Positions 1 to 8,992 of a stretch of DNA of 64,000 bases are shown piece after piece. Under the pieces are notes generated by a model, which worked only from the letters and a program-made list of their open reading frames with translations, did not search any database and had not been told where the DNA came from. Every line of letters starts with the position of its first letter. Positions within the stretch are counted from its first letter, which is position 1. The position numbers were made by a program, and so were the translations under genes. Where the stretch lies: positions 186,001 through 250,000 of the forward strand of contig NZ_SOCP01000004.1 in the NCBI RefSeq assembly GCF_004364325.1, in the 5' to 3' direction. This DNA is from Actinophytocola oryzae. Lineage in GTDB: Bacteria; Actinomycetota; Actinomycetes; Mycobacteriales; Pseudonocardiaceae.

Positions 1-312
1 GAGCGTCCAGGGCAGCGAGTCGGAGAGGACCTCGGACACCGGCGTGGGGAAGAACGTGAACGAGAGGCCCAGGTCGCCCCGGAAGAGCTGGCCGAGGTAG
101 TCGACGTACTGCGAGACGATGCTCTTCTGGTGGTCGAGCCCGAAGAGGATGTAGAGGGACTGGATGGCGTTCGCGTCGAGCTGCCCGCGCGAGCGCGCGA
201 TCAGCGACTGCACGGGGTCGCCGGGGATGAGCCGGGGGAGGAAGAAGTTGATCGTGATGGCGGCCCACGCGGTGAACACGTAGAACCCGATGCGGCGCAG
301 GAGGTAACCCAT
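1..312 (-). CDS. ABC transporter permease, DppB/OppB-like (partial, runs off the left edge)
   Basis: This is the N-terminal part of an inner-membrane permease of the dipeptide/oligopeptide ABC family, which would form half of the translocation channel. The reverse-strand translation starts [16 protein letters not shown], has a first membrane segment, then the PGDP sequence and the FRGDLGLSF stretch typical of DppB proteins. The ATG overlaps the TGA of the upstream ATPase gene by one base, so the two are probably translationally coupled. The gene continues beyond base 1, so the conserved EAA loop is not visible. Its substrate follows from the neighbours: peptides or, given the ROK regulator and secreted hydrolase, oligosaccharides. 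Confidence 0.85.
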   Translation of the reverse strand, partial: MGYLLRRIGFYVFTAWAAITINFFLPRLIPGDPVQSLIARSRGQLDANAIQSLYILFGLDHQKSIVSQYVDYLGQLFRGDLGLSFTFFPTPVSEVLSDSLPWTL

Positions 313-1352
313 CAGCTCGCCTCCTCGGCCACGGTCTTCGGGTCGTACAGCCAGCACGCGGCCCAGTGCGGACCGTCCCCGTTGGACTCGACGGCGAGGC
401 GTGGCGGTGTCTCGACCCTGCAGCGGGCCATGACGTGCGGGCAGCGCGGGTTGAACCGGCACCCCGCGGGCGGGGCGATCAGGCTCGGCGGCTCGCCGGT
501 CCCGCCGTCCTCGACGTCCAACGCCTGGCCCGCGATGCGGTCCGGGTCCGGCGCCGACGCGATGAGCAGCCGCGTGTAGGGGTGCGCGGCGTGCTGGGTG
601 ACCGCCTCGCCGCTGCCGCCCTCGACGACCTGGCCCGCGTACATCACGAGCACCTCGTCGGCGAAGTAGCGCGCCGACGCGATGTCGTGGGTGATGTAGA
701 GGATGGCCAGGTTGAGGCGGTCGCGCAGGTCACGGAGGAGGTTCAGCACCCCGAGCCGGATGGAGACGTCCAGCATGGACACCGGCTCGTCGGCGAGCAG
801 CACCTCCGGCCCGGCCGCGAGCGCCCGCGCGATGGCCACCCGCTGGCGCTGCCCGCCGGACAGCTCGTGGGGGAACTTCGACAGGAACCGCTCCGGCGGC
901 GTGAGCGCCACCCTCGTGAGCAGCTCCGCCGCGGTGGCGTCGCTGTGGTGGATCTTCAGCGCCCGCGTGAGGTGGTAGCGCACGGTGTGGATGGGGTTCA
1001 GCGACGCGAACGGGTCCTGGAACACCATCTGGACGCGCCTGCAGTAGGCGCGGAACCCCCGCCCGTGCGCGTTGACCGGCTCGCCGTGCAGGAGCACCTT
1101 GCCGCCGGTCTGCCTGACGAGCTGGGCCATGACCCGGGCGACGGTCGACTTGCCCGACCCGGACTCGCCGACCATCGCGGTGACCCGCCCCCGCCGCAGG
1201 ACGAAGTCGACGTGGTCGACGGCGTGCACGGCCCGCTGCTCGCCGAAGAGCGTGCGCAGCCTGCGCCTGATCGGGAAGTGTTTGGTGAGCCCAGCCGCCT
1301 CCAGCACCACGTCGGTGGTGCCGGAGGCGGCCGGTGCGTTACTCGCGGTCAT
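312..1352 (-). CDS. Oligopeptide/dipeptide ABC transporter ATP-binding protein, OppF/DppF-like
   Basis: This cytoplasmic ATPase of about 346 residues energises a peptide-type importer. A Walker A (GESGSGKST), the signature [15 protein letters not shown], a Walker B ([12 protein letters not shown]) and the C-terminal oligopeptide-transporter cysteine region ([14 protein letters not shown]) are all visible. An open frame extends further upstream to 1475, but that extension is translated repeat DNA, so I start at the ATG at 1352 (MTASNAP). The ribosome-binding site there is weak. It lies between the binding-protein gene and the permease on the same strand, but an intervening 128-bp repeat separates it from the binding-protein gene. 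Only one ATPase is seen; a second may lie left of the window. Confidence 0.9.
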   Translation of the reverse strand: MTASNAPAASGTTDVVLEAAGLTKHFPIRRRLRTLFGEQRAVHAVDHVDFVLRRGRVTAMVGESGSGKSTVARVMAQLVRQTGGKVLLHGEPVNAHGRGFRAYCRRVQMVFQDPFASLNPIHTVRYHLTRALKIHHSDATAAELLTRVALTPPERFLSKFPHELSGGQRQRVAIARALAAGPEVLLADEPVSMLDVSIRLGVLNLLRDLRDRLNLAILYITHDIASARYFADEVLVMYAGQVVEGGSGEAVTQHAAHPYTRLLIASAPDPDRIAGQALDVEDGGTGEPPSLIAPPAGCRFNPRCPHVMARCRVETPPRLAVESNGDGPHWAACWLYDPKTVAEEAS

Positions 1353-1361
1353 CGGAGCCCT

Positions 1362-1489
1362 TTGTCCACAGCAGCGAAGTTGTCCACAACCCACCGGTAA
1401 CAACGAGGCCATACGGCCCCGCACCGGTAGACTGGCAAGGCGGGACGCCCCCGGGATCGGGTGGGGGCTGGGCAACGCGCGCGCGAGAT
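1362..1489 (+). repeat. Dispersed 128-bp repeat, copy 1, carrying two DnaA-box 9-mers
   Basis: This intergenic block matches 12808-12935 in inverted orientation with only about five differences by eye over 128 bases. It begins with two copies of TTGTCCACA (1362-1370 and 1380-1388, 18 bp apart), the actinomycete DnaA-box consensus, followed by GC-rich inverted repeats and ending GCGCGCGCGAGAT. It sits inside an ABC-transporter operon, between the stop of the binding-protein gene and the start of the ATPase gene, and would be transcribed with them. Confidence 0.85.
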
Positions 1490-1505
1490 CATTGTGCGCC
1501 CCTTA

Positions 1506-3170
1506 CTACGCCGGCTTCAGGTGCAGGATGATGTCCAGCGCGTTGGGCTGCGTGGGCTGGACCGGTGCGTACTGGTTGTTCTCGTCCGGCCAGCCGACCC
1601 AGTGGAGGGTGCTGTACTCGCCACCCGCGTTGGCCGCACCGGTGACCAGGACCGGCGCCTGCTCGACGTAGATCTTCTGCAGCTCGTCCATCGCCGCCTT
1701 GCGGGAGGCGTCGTCCGCCGCGTTCGCGTACTGGTCGAGCGCGGTGGTGGCCTCGGCGTTGCGGAAGCGGCCCCAGTTGCCGTTGACGCCGGACTGACCC
1801 TGCGGCTTGTACAGTGCACCATCCATCATGGACTGGTACAGGTCGTACGGGGTCGCGCCGTTGTTGGTCCAGTGCATGACGGCCTCGAACTGCCCGGCGT
1901 CCACGTTGGACGTCCAGTTGTCCTGGTTCGCCTTGTCGACCGTGGCGGCGATGCCGATGTCGGAGAAGTTGTCCTTCAGGATCTCGAGCGTGGTGATGTA
2001 GTCGGACCAGCCCGCCGGGTCGGACAGGGTGATCTTCACCGGCTGGCCGGTCGGGTCGACCAGGCTGTCACCCTGATAGGTGAACCCGTTGTCCGTCAGG
2101 AGCTTCTTCGCGCCGTTGACGTCGACCTTGAAGGTCTTGTCCTTGTAGTCGTCGGCGAGGAACGAGTCACCCGCGGGTGTCGGGATGCCGGTGACGCTGG
2201 TGACCTCCGGGTAGAAGTAACCCGACTCGGCCTGGGTGAAGACGTCCTTGCGGTTGATGACCATGTTCATCGCGCGGCGCAGGATCGGGTTGTCGAACGG
2301 CTTCTGCTCGGTGTTGAGGAACAGGCCGTGTACACCGAGCACCGGCGGGAACCACAGCTTGTGGTGCTGCGGGTCCTTGTTGACGTAGACCGCCTTGTAG
2401 TTCGAGATGAACGTGAACGCCCACTCGGACGAGCCGTTCGCCAGCGCGGTGGTCTGCGCGTTGTTGTCGGTGTAGGAGGTGTAGCGCAGCTCCTTCACCT
2501 TCGGCAGGTCCTGCCAGTAGTCCTTGCGCACCGTCAGCGTGACGGTCTGCGGCGTGAAGGTCTTCAACGTGTACGGGCCACTGCCCACCGGGTCCTTCAC
2601 GGTGTCGGTGGCGGGGTCGGACATCTTCTCCCACTGGTGCTTGGGCACCATCGGGGTCTGGGTCAGGATGTCCATCTGGTTCACGAACTGGGAGGCGCTG
2701 AAGGTCACGGTGACCTTGTTGCCCTCGGCGGTGACGTCGCCGTAGGGGATCGCGTTGATGTTCAGCGCGGGCGTGGTCTTCAGCAGCGTGAACGTGTACG
2801 CGATGTCCTCGGCCGACAGCGGCTGGCCGTCGGACCACTTCACGTTGTCGCGGATCGTCAGCTCGAGCTTGTGGTAGTTCTCCGACCAGGTCCACTCCGT
2901 GGCGAGCCACGGCTTGCCGTCCTCGGCGGGCTTGACCTGGTTGAACATCACGAGGGGCTCGTAGAGCGCCCACCGGTACCCGAGCGAGTTGCTCGCGGCG
3001 GACGGGAGGAACGGGTTGTGGTTCTCCGTCTGCGGGCCGTTGGGCATACCGACGTTGAGCACGCCGGCCTCGTTGTCGGCGGCGTCGGTGGTGCCGTCAC
3101 CACACGCCGCCAGACCGGAGAGTACGAGTAACGCCGCGGCGACGGCCACGGCCTTTCGCCTGAGTCGCAT
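1506..3170 (-). CDS. ABC transporter substrate-binding lipoprotein, SBP family 5
   Basis: This is a lipid-anchored extracytoplasmic binding protein of about 554 residues for a peptide/nickel/oligosaccharide-type importer. The ATG at 3170 is preceded by AGGAG at a suitable distance. A signal peptide ends in the lipobox SGLAAC with Cys23. The body has family-5 features such as YEPLV near the start, the [17 protein letters not shown] region and the [11 protein letters not shown] segment. Family-5 proteins bind peptides but also beta-glucosides and cello-oligosaccharides. The adjacent ROK regulator and secreted beta-helix enzyme make a saccharide ligand plausible, though the sequence alone cannot decide. 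It is the first gene of the leftward operon. Confidence 0.9.
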   Translation of the reverse strand: MRLRRKAVAVAAALLVLSGLAACGDGTTDAADNEAGVLNVGMPNGPQTENHNPFLPSAASNSLGYRWALYEPLVMFNQVKPAEDGKPWLATEWTWSENYHKLELTIRDNVKWSDGQPLSAEDIAYTFTLLKTTPALNINAIPYGDVTAEGNKVTVTFSASQFVNQMDILTQTPMVPKHQWEKMSDPATDTVKDPVGSGPYTLKTFTPQTVTLTVRKDYWQDLPKVKELRYTSYTDNNAQTTALANGSSEWAFTFISNYKAVYVNKDPQHHKLWFPPVLGVHGLFLNTEQKPFDNPILRRAMNMVINRKDVFTQAESGYFYPEVTSVTGIPTPAGDSFLADDYKDKTFKVDVNGAKKLLTDNGFTYQGDSLVDPTGQPVKITLSDPAGWSDYITTLEILKDNFSDIGIAATVDKANQDNWTSNVDAGQFEAVMHWTNNGATPYDLYQSMMDGALYKPQGQSGVNGNWGRFRNAEATTALDQYANAADDASRKAAMDELQKIYVEQAPVLVTGAANAGGEYSTLHWVGWPDENNQYAPVQPTQPNALDIILHLKPA

Positions 3171-3313
3171 GGGACCGGACTCCTTTGTCGGGAAAGGGAA
3201 CGTTTTCGCGGAGCTTGCGGAGCGATCATGAACACTGTGGCCGAACCCGCCTGGAGGCGAAGTCAACTCGGTGAGCCGGGTCACGTCAATAACGAACAAG
3301 TAACGAACTTAGT

Positions 3314-3336
3314 CTTATTTCAAGACGCGAATAAAG
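3314..3336. promoter_or_regulatory. Candidate ROK-type operator between divergent genes
   Basis: An AT-rich imperfect inverted repeat (CTTATTTC ... GCGAATAAAG) lies in the 220-bp divergent region between the binding-protein gene and the ROK gene. Its shape resembles NagC/Mlc operators of the ROK family. Such sites are otherwise rare in this GC-rich DNA. Function is inferred from position and resemblance only. Confidence 0.4.
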
Positions 3337-3390
3337 GCGCTATCGTTCGGCTGGCTAGGCTGACCCGATCGGTTGAAGGGATGGTGGCTC

Positions 3391-4623
3391 ATGCGGCCGA
3401 GACGTGCGACGGTCCGCGACCTGCGAAGGCGCAACCGGTCGACGCTGCTGTCCACCCTGTTCTTCGACGGGCCGCTGTCCCGCCACGAGCTCGGCGGCCA
3501 CACCGGCCTGTCGGCCGCGACCGTGAGCAACGTGGTGGGTGAGCTGATCGACGACGGCCTGGTGGTCGAGGCGGGGCTGGTGGAGTCCGACGGCGGCCGC
3601 CCGCGCGTGCTGCTGCGGGTCAACCCGGCCTACGGCCACGTGGTGGGCATCGATGTCGGCGAGACCGGCGTGACCATGGAGATCTTCGACCTTGCCATGA
3701 CCCGGCTCGCCACGGTCGTGCGGCCACTCGGTGGCGAGCGCGCGCACGACGTCGCCGTGGTCGGCCGGATGATCGCCGAGGGCTTCGGCGAGCTGCTGCG
3801 GGTGGCTGGCGTGAGCGACGACTCGCTGATCGGCGTTGGCATCGGCGTGCCGGGCACGGTCGAGCAGGGCGCCACGGTCCGCGTGCACGCCCAGACCATC
3901 GGCTGGGACGGCGTCGAGCTGGCGGCCCTGTTGCGCGCGGAGGGCATCACGGTTCCGGTCTTCGTCGAGAACGGCGCGAAGACGCTGGGCCAGGCAGAGA
4001 TGTGGTTCGGCGCCGGCCGGGGCACCCGGCACGCCGTGATCGCGCTGATCGGCTCAGGGGTTGGCGCCACGGTGATCACCGACGGCACCACCTACCGGGG
4101 CGCGACGAGCAGCGCGGGGGAGTGGGGCCACACCACGCTCATGTTCAACGGCCGCCCCTGCCGCTGCGGCGCGCTCGGGTGCCTGGAGGCCTACGTCGGC
4201 GCGGAGGGCATCCTCGACCGCTACCGCAGAGCCCGTGGCGGCCGGGCGATCCCGCGTACCGACGAACAGTCCCAACTGGACTTCCTCCTCGACTCGGTCG
4301 AGCGGTCCTCGACCGCCGCGGACATCGTCGCAGCGACCGTCGGCTACCTCGGTGCCGGGATCTCCAACCTGGTCAACCTGTTCAACCCGGAACGCATAGT
4401 GCTCGGCGGTTGGGCGGGGGTGGCGCTGGGTTCCCGGCTGCTGCCCGAGATCCGCACCGCCACGGCCGCGCACGCACTGCGCCACGCCTACGAGCAGACG
4501 TCGATCGTCCTGTGTGAGCTCGGGCAGGACGCGGTCGCCGTCGGCGCCGCGACCCTGCCCGTCGAGACCCTGCTGAACCTTGGGTCGGACCCGAGGGTCC
4601 GGCCCAAGGTCCCCGCCATCTAG
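3391..4623 (+). CDS. ROK-family transcriptional regulator
   Basis: This is a sugar-responsive repressor of about 410 residues. Residues 1-65 form a winged helix-turn-helix (LSRHELGGHTGLSAATVSNVV), followed by a ROK sugar-kinase-like domain with GIDVGETGVTMEIFD and the zinc motif CRCGALGCLEAYVG. I take the ATG at 3391 (MRPRRATVRDLRR); a TTG six codons upstream is also in frame. It is divergent from the binding-protein operon and convergent with the secreted hydrolase, with which it overlaps by four bases at the stop codons. It probably controls one or both in response to a released sugar. Confidence 0.9.
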   Translation: MRPRRATVRDLRRRNRSTLLSTLFFDGPLSRHELGGHTGLSAATVSNVVGELIDDGLVVEAGLVESDGGRPRVLLRVNPAYGHVVGIDVGETGVTMEIFDLAMTRLATVVRPLGGERAHDVAVVGRMIAEGFGELLRVAGVSDDSLIGVGIGVPGTVEQGATVRVHAQTIGWDGVELAALLRAEGITVPVFVENGAKTLGQAEMWFGAGRGTRHAVIALIGSGVGATVITDGTTYRGATSSAGEWGHTTLMFNGRPCRCGALGCLEAYVGAEGILDRYRRARGGRAIPRTDEQSQLDFLLDSVERSSTAADIVAATVGYLGAGISNLVNLFNPERIVLGGWAGVALGSRLLPEIRTATAAHALRHAYEQTSIVLCELGQDAVAVGAATLPVETLLNLGSDPRVRPKVPAI

Positions 4624-6839
4624 GGGTAGTTCGGCAGGTAGCTCACCTGGTGCGGCTGGTTCGCCACCTCACCGGTGTCGTTGATGACGCGGTTGATGGT
4701 GCCGACGCCACCCAGCGAAACCGTTACCAGGTCGTGGAAACGGACGCCGGAACGGTTCGGCGCCTCGAAGCCCCGGCTCGCGGTCACCGCGGGGTTGGTG
4801 TTGAAGAAGCAGTACACACCAAGCCCCCACGCCTCGTGCGTGGTGACGTTGTCGCCCACCTTGTACGCGGCCCAGCCGAGCGCACCACCGCCGCTCGAAC
4901 CCCACGTCGCGTTGTTCGGCGGGTCGTAGGGCATCTCGTTCTGGAAGAAGTACGTCCGGCCGCCGTTGCCGTTCCAGACGACGTTGTACTGCTGGTAGTG
5001 CTCGACGAACAACCCGTACATGATCACGTTGTTGCCGTTGACCACCAGGCCGTTCTGGGCGGTGTTGGTGTTCCACCCGATGCCCGTGCCGTGGTCGCCA
5101 CGCCACAACCACATGTGGTCGCCGATCACGTCGTTGCTGTTGACCTGCAACGAGACCGTGGCCTTGCCCGCGTGCTGGCCGCCGACCCGGAAGAACACGT
5201 CGTGCAGCGACGACGGGTTCGCCGAGTGGCTCGCGGACGACCCGGCCGGACCCATCTGCACCAGCGTCGGCGAGTTCTGCGGGCCCGCGTCGATCAGCAT
5301 GCCCGCGAGCTTCACACCGTCCACATCGGACACCGTGATGGCCGGCAGGCCGGTGTCCGGGGTGAGCGTCGCGAGGCCGAGGCCGAGCACGACCGTGTTC
5401 GGGTTGGTGACGCGGATCGTGTCGTTCAGGTGGTGGACACCCGGCGCGAACAGCAGGTGCTTGCCCTGCGCCAGCGCCGCGTTGATGGTCGAAGCAGGCG
5501 TGCCCTCCTGGACGATGAAGAAGTTCGCCAGCGAGATCGACGTGCCTGCCGGGTTGCCGCCACCCCACGAGGTGCCGCGCGAGTTCTCCCGCAGTGCCGG
5601 GACGAACACCTGGTACTGCGACCCGTTCCAGTACAGGAACGGCTTCTCCCGGATCTTCGGCGTGTTGGCGACCACCGTGTGCGACGGGTTCGGGAAGTTC
5701 TGGGCCGGCGCGCCGTTCGTGCCGGTGAACACCATGTTCCAGACCGAGCCGTTCCAGCCGCCGTTCAGGTCGCTGTTGCGGGTGTAGAACTGCTGCTGTG
5801 AACCGGAGACGGCGACGCCGTCGATCCGCGAGTCGGCGATCAGGCCGCCGGAGGCCCAGCCGTCACCGCCGTTCCACAGCTGTACCTGGCCGGACAGGTG
5901 CATGCGCCGGTAGGGCGCCGCCTGTGAGACGGCCCAGCGCTCGATCTGTCCGGCCGGGAGGTGGACGTACATGTTCTCGGCGGAGCGCCAGAAGTTCTGC
6001 GTGGCGTTGCCGAGGTTGCCCGGGTTGTCGCCCTGCTGGAGCCAGTCGGCCTCGACGCGGACGTGCCCGTTGATGTTGACCTGGTCCGGCAGCAGCCCGA
6101 GCCCGGCGACCTGTGTGTAGAACCGCAGGTCGATGTCGGCGTTGTAGGTGCCGGGCTTGAACAGCACGGCGTAGCGCTGCGTGCCGAACTGGTTGGTGCG
6201 CATCGTGGACGCGATCGTGTTCACCCGTGACTGGATCGTCGACTGTGGAGTGGACGGGTCGAAGACGAACACGTTGGGCCCGAAGTTCGGGTTGACCGGG
6301 TCGGTCGGCGGGACGACCGGTCCGGTGCCACCGTCGTCGGTGAACACGCTCAGCTCCCACAGCGAGTAGCCGTACTGCGTGGCACGTGCCGTGCCGTTGA
6401 CGCGCACGTAGCGGCCGGAGCCGGACACGTCGAGCGTCTGGTTCCCACCCGCGCCGGTGGTGGTGGAGTAGACGTTCGTCCAGCTGTTCCCGTCGTTGGA
6501 CAGCTGGACCTGGAACGCACGCCCGAAGGCCGCCTCCCAGTTCAGCCCGACCCGGCAGACCTGCCGGGACGACCCGAGGTCGACCTGCAGCCACTGCGGG
6601 TCGGCGAAGGCGCTCGCCCAGCGGGTGCCGGTGTTCCCGTCGACGGCGGCACTCGCGGGCGTGCCGGCGTTCTCGGTGGAGGATGCGGTGGCGGGACGGT
6701 TGAGCGCGGCGTTGGTCGTGCCACACGCGAGGGGCGCGGCACTGGCGGCGGGTCCGACGGCAATAGCCGCCGCTGCGGTGACGAGCGCGGTGACAGCCAC
6801 CAGCACCCGCCGGGATCGAGAGACGATCAGGCGTTTCAT
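4620..6839 (-). CDS. Secreted discoidin (F5/8 type C) plus right-handed beta-helix hydrolase, possibly GH87-like
   Basis: This exported protein of about 739 residues probably degrades a polysaccharide. The start at 6839 gives MKRLIVSRSRR and a signal peptide cleaved near residue 34 (AASA-AP). Residues about 38-165 look like a carbohydrate-binding F5/8 type C domain (NRPATASS, WLQVDLGSSRQVCRVGLNWE). After a short Pro/Thr linker, residues about 190-739 form a parallel beta-helix with the conserved GDHMWLWRGDHGTGIGW segment, whose acidic residues could be catalytic. Similar architectures occur among alpha-1,3-glucanases and mycodextranases (GH87) and in many unassigned actinobacterial proteins, so the exact activity is uncertain. 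It may feed the oligosaccharide importer to its left. Confidence 0.75.
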   Translation of the reverse strand: MKRLIVSRSRRVLVAVTALVTAAAAIAVGPAASAAPLACGTTNAALNRPATASSTENAGTPASAAVDGNTGTRWASAFADPQWLQVDLGSSRQVCRVGLNWEAAFGRAFQVQLSNDGNSWTNVYSTTTGAGGNQTLDVSGSGRYVRVNGTARATQYGYSLWELSVFTDDGGTGPVVPPTDPVNPNFGPNVFVFDPSTPQSTIQSRVNTIASTMRTNQFGTQRYAVLFKPGTYNADIDLRFYTQVAGLGLLPDQVNINGHVRVEADWLQQGDNPGNLGNATQNFWRSAENMYVHLPAGQIERWAVSQAAPYRRMHLSGQVQLWNGGDGWASGGLIADSRIDGVAVSGSQQQFYTRNSDLNGGWNGSVWNMVFTGTNGAPAQNFPNPSHTVVANTPKIREKPFLYWNGSQYQVFVPALRENSRGTSWGGGNPAGTSISLANFFIVQEGTPASTINAALAQGKHLLFAPGVHHLNDTIRVTNPNTVVLGLGLATLTPDTGLPAITVSDVDGVKLAGMLIDAGPQNSPTLVQMGPAGSSASHSANPSSLHDVFFRVGGQHAGKATVSLQVNSNDVIGDHMWLWRGDHGTGIGWNTNTAQNGLVVNGNNVIMYGLFVEHYQQYNVVWNGNGGRTYFFQNEMPYDPPNNATWGSSGGGALGWAAYKVGDNVTTHEAWGLGVYCFFNTNPAVTASRGFEAPNRSGVRFHDLVTVSLGGVGTINRVINDTGEVANQPHQVSYLPNYP

Positions 6840-6902
6840 GGGACCACCTGTAAATCGATTCAGAGGAGCAGGGACGGTCCGGCACGGGCTCCGAAACCGC
6901 TC

Positions 6903-6918
6903 CCGGAACCGGTTCCGG
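6903..6918. promoter_or_regulatory. 16-bp perfect palindrome upstream of the secreted hydrolase
   Basis: The sequence CCGGAACCGGTTCCGG is a perfect CG-centred palindrome about 65 bp upstream of the hydrolase start. CG-centred palindromes of this kind are typical of LacI-type and some ROK operators. It is a candidate for catabolite or substrate control of the enzyme. Confidence 0.4.
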
Positions 6919-6998
6919 ACCTGTGACGCATTTAACAAGCAGGCAACATGACCGTCAAGGGGCGCTGCGAAACCGCAGGTGGGGCCCGGAGGGCGGGC

Positions 6999-7655
6999 TT
7001 AGGAGACCCGGTCGATCTGCGTCACGTTCCCGTTGTGGGTCTCCGCCGGTACCCGGACCCATCCTCTGTGGGTGTGGTGTCCGACGCAGACGCGCACCAG
7101 TGGCTTGAACTCCCCGGCGTCGATGCCGTCGTAGCCCTGGCAGACCGCCGACCGGTAGACCTGGTCACTGACGACCAGCACGAGTGGTTCGGCCGACTCG
7201 GCGAGCTGCTCCTTGAACTCCGGCGCGTCGAGCAGGCGGGTGGTCAGGTTGACGTCCTCGCCGTAGGGTGCCCGGCCGTCGGACAGGACGTCACCGGCGT
7301 GGATCGCGACACGTAGGCGCAGTCGCTGGCCGGGGTGCCTTCGTGCGTACTCCTCGAGCCGCGCGCGGAGCGCGGGCACGACGGCCCTGATCAACAAGGG
7401 CTTCGGGATCGAGTCGACCGGGCGGATCAGCACCATCACGCCGTCGCCCCGGTCGCTGAACTCGTCGCGGTGTTCCTGAGTGATGCCGCAGTCGACCAGG
7501 GCGCTCTCGACCGCCTGGTACATCGCGTCCCGGATGTGCCCTTGTTGGGCGTTGTTCCGCGACGTGGAGCCCTCGATGTCGACGGCCACGATCATCCGCT
7601 GATAGGGCTGCCGCTGGTTCGGCGGCGGTCGAAGGTCTGACAGCGAAGTGTTCAT
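6999..7655 (-). CDS. Class III nucleotidyl cyclase-fold protein, stand-alone
   Basis: This small soluble protein of about 218 residues is built almost entirely of a class III adenylate/guanylate cyclase homology domain. The motif MIVAVDIEGST (Asp26) and the DRGDGVMV turn (Asp71) keep both metal-binding aspartates, and GEDVNLTTRLLD matches the conserved VN-xx-RL helix, so it may be active. It lacks membrane or HAMP segments. I chose the ATG at 7655 because GGGAG lies five bases before it; a GTG two codons upstream is possible. It is divergent from the XRE gene across a 251-bp region that carries matching repeats near both starts. Stand-alone cyclase-fold proteins of this type are common in actinobacterial signalling or conflict loci. 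Confidence 0.75.
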   Translation of the reverse strand: MNTSLSDLRPPPNQRQPYQRMIVAVDIEGSTSRNNAQQGHIRDAMYQAVESALVDCGITQEHRDEFSDRGDGVMVLIRPVDSIPKPLLIRAVVPALRARLEEYARRHPGQRLRLRVAIHAGDVLSDGRAPYGEDVNLTTRLLDAPEFKEQLAESAEPLVLVVSDQVYRSAVCQGYDGIDAGEFKPLVRVCVGHHTHRGWVRVPAETHNGNVTQIDRVS

Positions 7656-7700
7656 CACCACTCCCGACCCCTGGGGACCGAATGGCCGCGAGCCCAGGGT

Positions 7701-7715
7701 TTCAGTAAACTTCAG
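7701..7715 (-). promoter_or_regulatory. Candidate operator with TTCAG direct repeats, cyclase side
   Basis: The plus strand reads TTCAGTAAACTTCAG, two TTCAG pentamers ten bases apart. Read on the minus strand it is CTGAAGTTTACTGAA, nearly identical to the element at 7878-7893. It lies about 46 bp upstream of the cyclase-fold gene start. Confidence 0.45.
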
Positions 7716-7862
7716 CGACTTGATAGAGCATTGGGAATATCGCCATGCGCAGCTTAAGTTGTCCGTCCGTGCTGGACAAGCCAGGTGCGGAGGGGTGTCA
7801 CGGTTGCGACAATTGCGACGGAGTCGGCGGCAAATGCCATACGCAATTGCGTTCGACAGGGC

Positions 7863-7902
7863 TATACTGAAGCCTTGCTGAAGTTTGCTGAAGGGCGTGA
7901 AG
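7863..7902 (+). promoter_or_regulatory. -10-like box and four TGAAG iterons upstream of the XRE gene
   Basis: A TATACT box (7863-7868) is overlapped and followed by CTGAAG at 7867, 7878 and 7888 and GTGAAG at 7897, spaced 9-11 bp, that is on about one helical face. The segment CTGAAGTTTGCTGAAG mirrors the element on the cyclase side. This looks like an autoregulatory binding site for the XRE protein encoded directly downstream. Confidence 0.45.
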
Positions 7903-7906
7903 TCAA

Positions 7907-8992
7907 GTGGCGGCCATCAGTGGGCGGGCCCGGCTGGCGTGGCGATTGCGGTCGCTGCGTGTTCGCCACTGGCCTGACCGGAACATCACGCAAGCCAGGC
8001 TCGGCGAGGCGCTCGGTGTGAGCCCGGCGTTGATCTCCTCATGGGAAAATACCGAGAATCACACGGTGCCGCCCGTGCATCGCTTGGACAGTTACGCTAC
8101 CTTCTTCGCTAGCGAGCGGTCTGTCGAGTCCACTCCGTACCGAGTTCTGGCCATATCGGACTTGGCGGAGGACGAGCGGGTTCGCCGGAACGAACTTCTA
8201 ACTGAACTCGTTGAACTCACCGACCCGACGCCGGACGACGAACCGTCCGGCGCGCCCTCTCCGTTCGATGGCACCCTGTGGCAGTTTCCACAGGGGGAAG
8301 ACATCACGATCGTGTCTTCCGAACTACCTCACAAGCACCGTGTGCAGGTCCCTTACATGGACCCGCACATGCCGGATTTCATCGAGTCGTACAAGTATGC
8401 GGACCTGGATGCGTTGATCGAGCTCTTTGGACACCTCCGCGCGGCCAATCCCACGGCACGTGTGCACATCCGTGTCGGGAGTGAGATGGGCCCGGATGAG
8501 TATGCGAACCACCTGGTCCTGCTCGGTGGTGTCGACTGGAACCAGGTGACCGCGATTCTGCTGCCCGAGATCGAACTGGTGGTCCGACAGCTGCAGCGGC
8601 CGGAGGAGTCGAACCCGGGTGCTTTCGAGGTAGGCGAAGGGGAACAGCGTGAGGTGCTGAGCCCCGTGCTCAGAAGGTCGGGTGAACACGACGTGCTGAG
8701 AGAGGACGTCGCGCATTTCTACCGCTCGACCAACCCGTTCAACGTGAAGCGGACCATCACCATCTGCAACGGCATGTACCAGCGGGGGACGCTGGGTGTG
8801 GTGCGTGCGCTCACCGACGAGGAGTTTCGGAAACGCAATGACCACTACATCCACACCCGCTTCGCCGGTGCGGACACGTTCAGCATCATCAGCCGGGTGC
8901 GTGTGGTGAACGGCGTGGTCATCACGCCGGACTGGACCATGGCCGCGGATCGTCTGCACGAGTGGCCGGCGGAGCGAAGTGACGCTCGCTGA
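7907..8992 (+). CDS. XRE-family helix-turn-helix protein with a large conserved C-terminal domain of unknown function
   Basis: This protein of about 361 residues has a Cro/C1-type helix-turn-helix at about residues 10-65 (ITQARLGEALGVSPALISSWEN). A roughly 240-residue C-terminal domain contains SSELP, a YADLDALIELFGHLRAANP segment, the Rossmann-like strand-turn LVLLGGVDWN, and a final RTITICNGMYQRGTLGVVRALTD block. I cannot name that domain; the strand/loop pattern suggests a nucleotide-binding alpha/beta fold, which is inference. The GTG at 7907 is the start used. The 3' end overlaps the glycosyltransferase-like gene by 14 bases, indicating co-translation. Base composition here is somewhat less GC-rich than in neighbours, as in an acquired module. 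Confidence 0.7.
   Translation: MAAISGRARLAWRLRSLRVRHWPDRNITQARLGEALGVSPALISSWENTENHTVPPVHRLDSYATFFASERSVESTPYRVLAISDLAEDERVRRNELLTELVELTDPTPDDEPSGAPSPFDGTLWQFPQGEDITIVSSELPHKHRVQVPYMDPHMPDFIESYKYADLDALIELFGHLRAANPTARVHIRVGSEMGPDEYANHLVLLGGVDWNQVTAILLPEIELVVRQLQRPEESNPGAFEVGEGEQREVLSPVLRRSGEHDVLREDVAHFYRSTNPFNVKRTITICNGMYQRGTLGVVRALTDEEFRKRNDHYIHTRFAGADTFSIISRVRVVNGVVITPDWTMAADRLHEWPAERSDAR

Noticed and set aside
1362..1388. Chromosomal or plasmid replication origin at the DnaA boxes
   Set aside because: Only two boxes, no AT-rich unwinding region and no dnaA, dnaN or rep gene nearby; they belong to a dispersed repeat.
1352..1475. N-terminal extension of the ABC ATPase ([12 protein letters not shown]...)
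   Set aside because: The extension is translated repeat DNA, and the same peptide appears in front of the DUF202 gene at 12822; it is not part of either protein.
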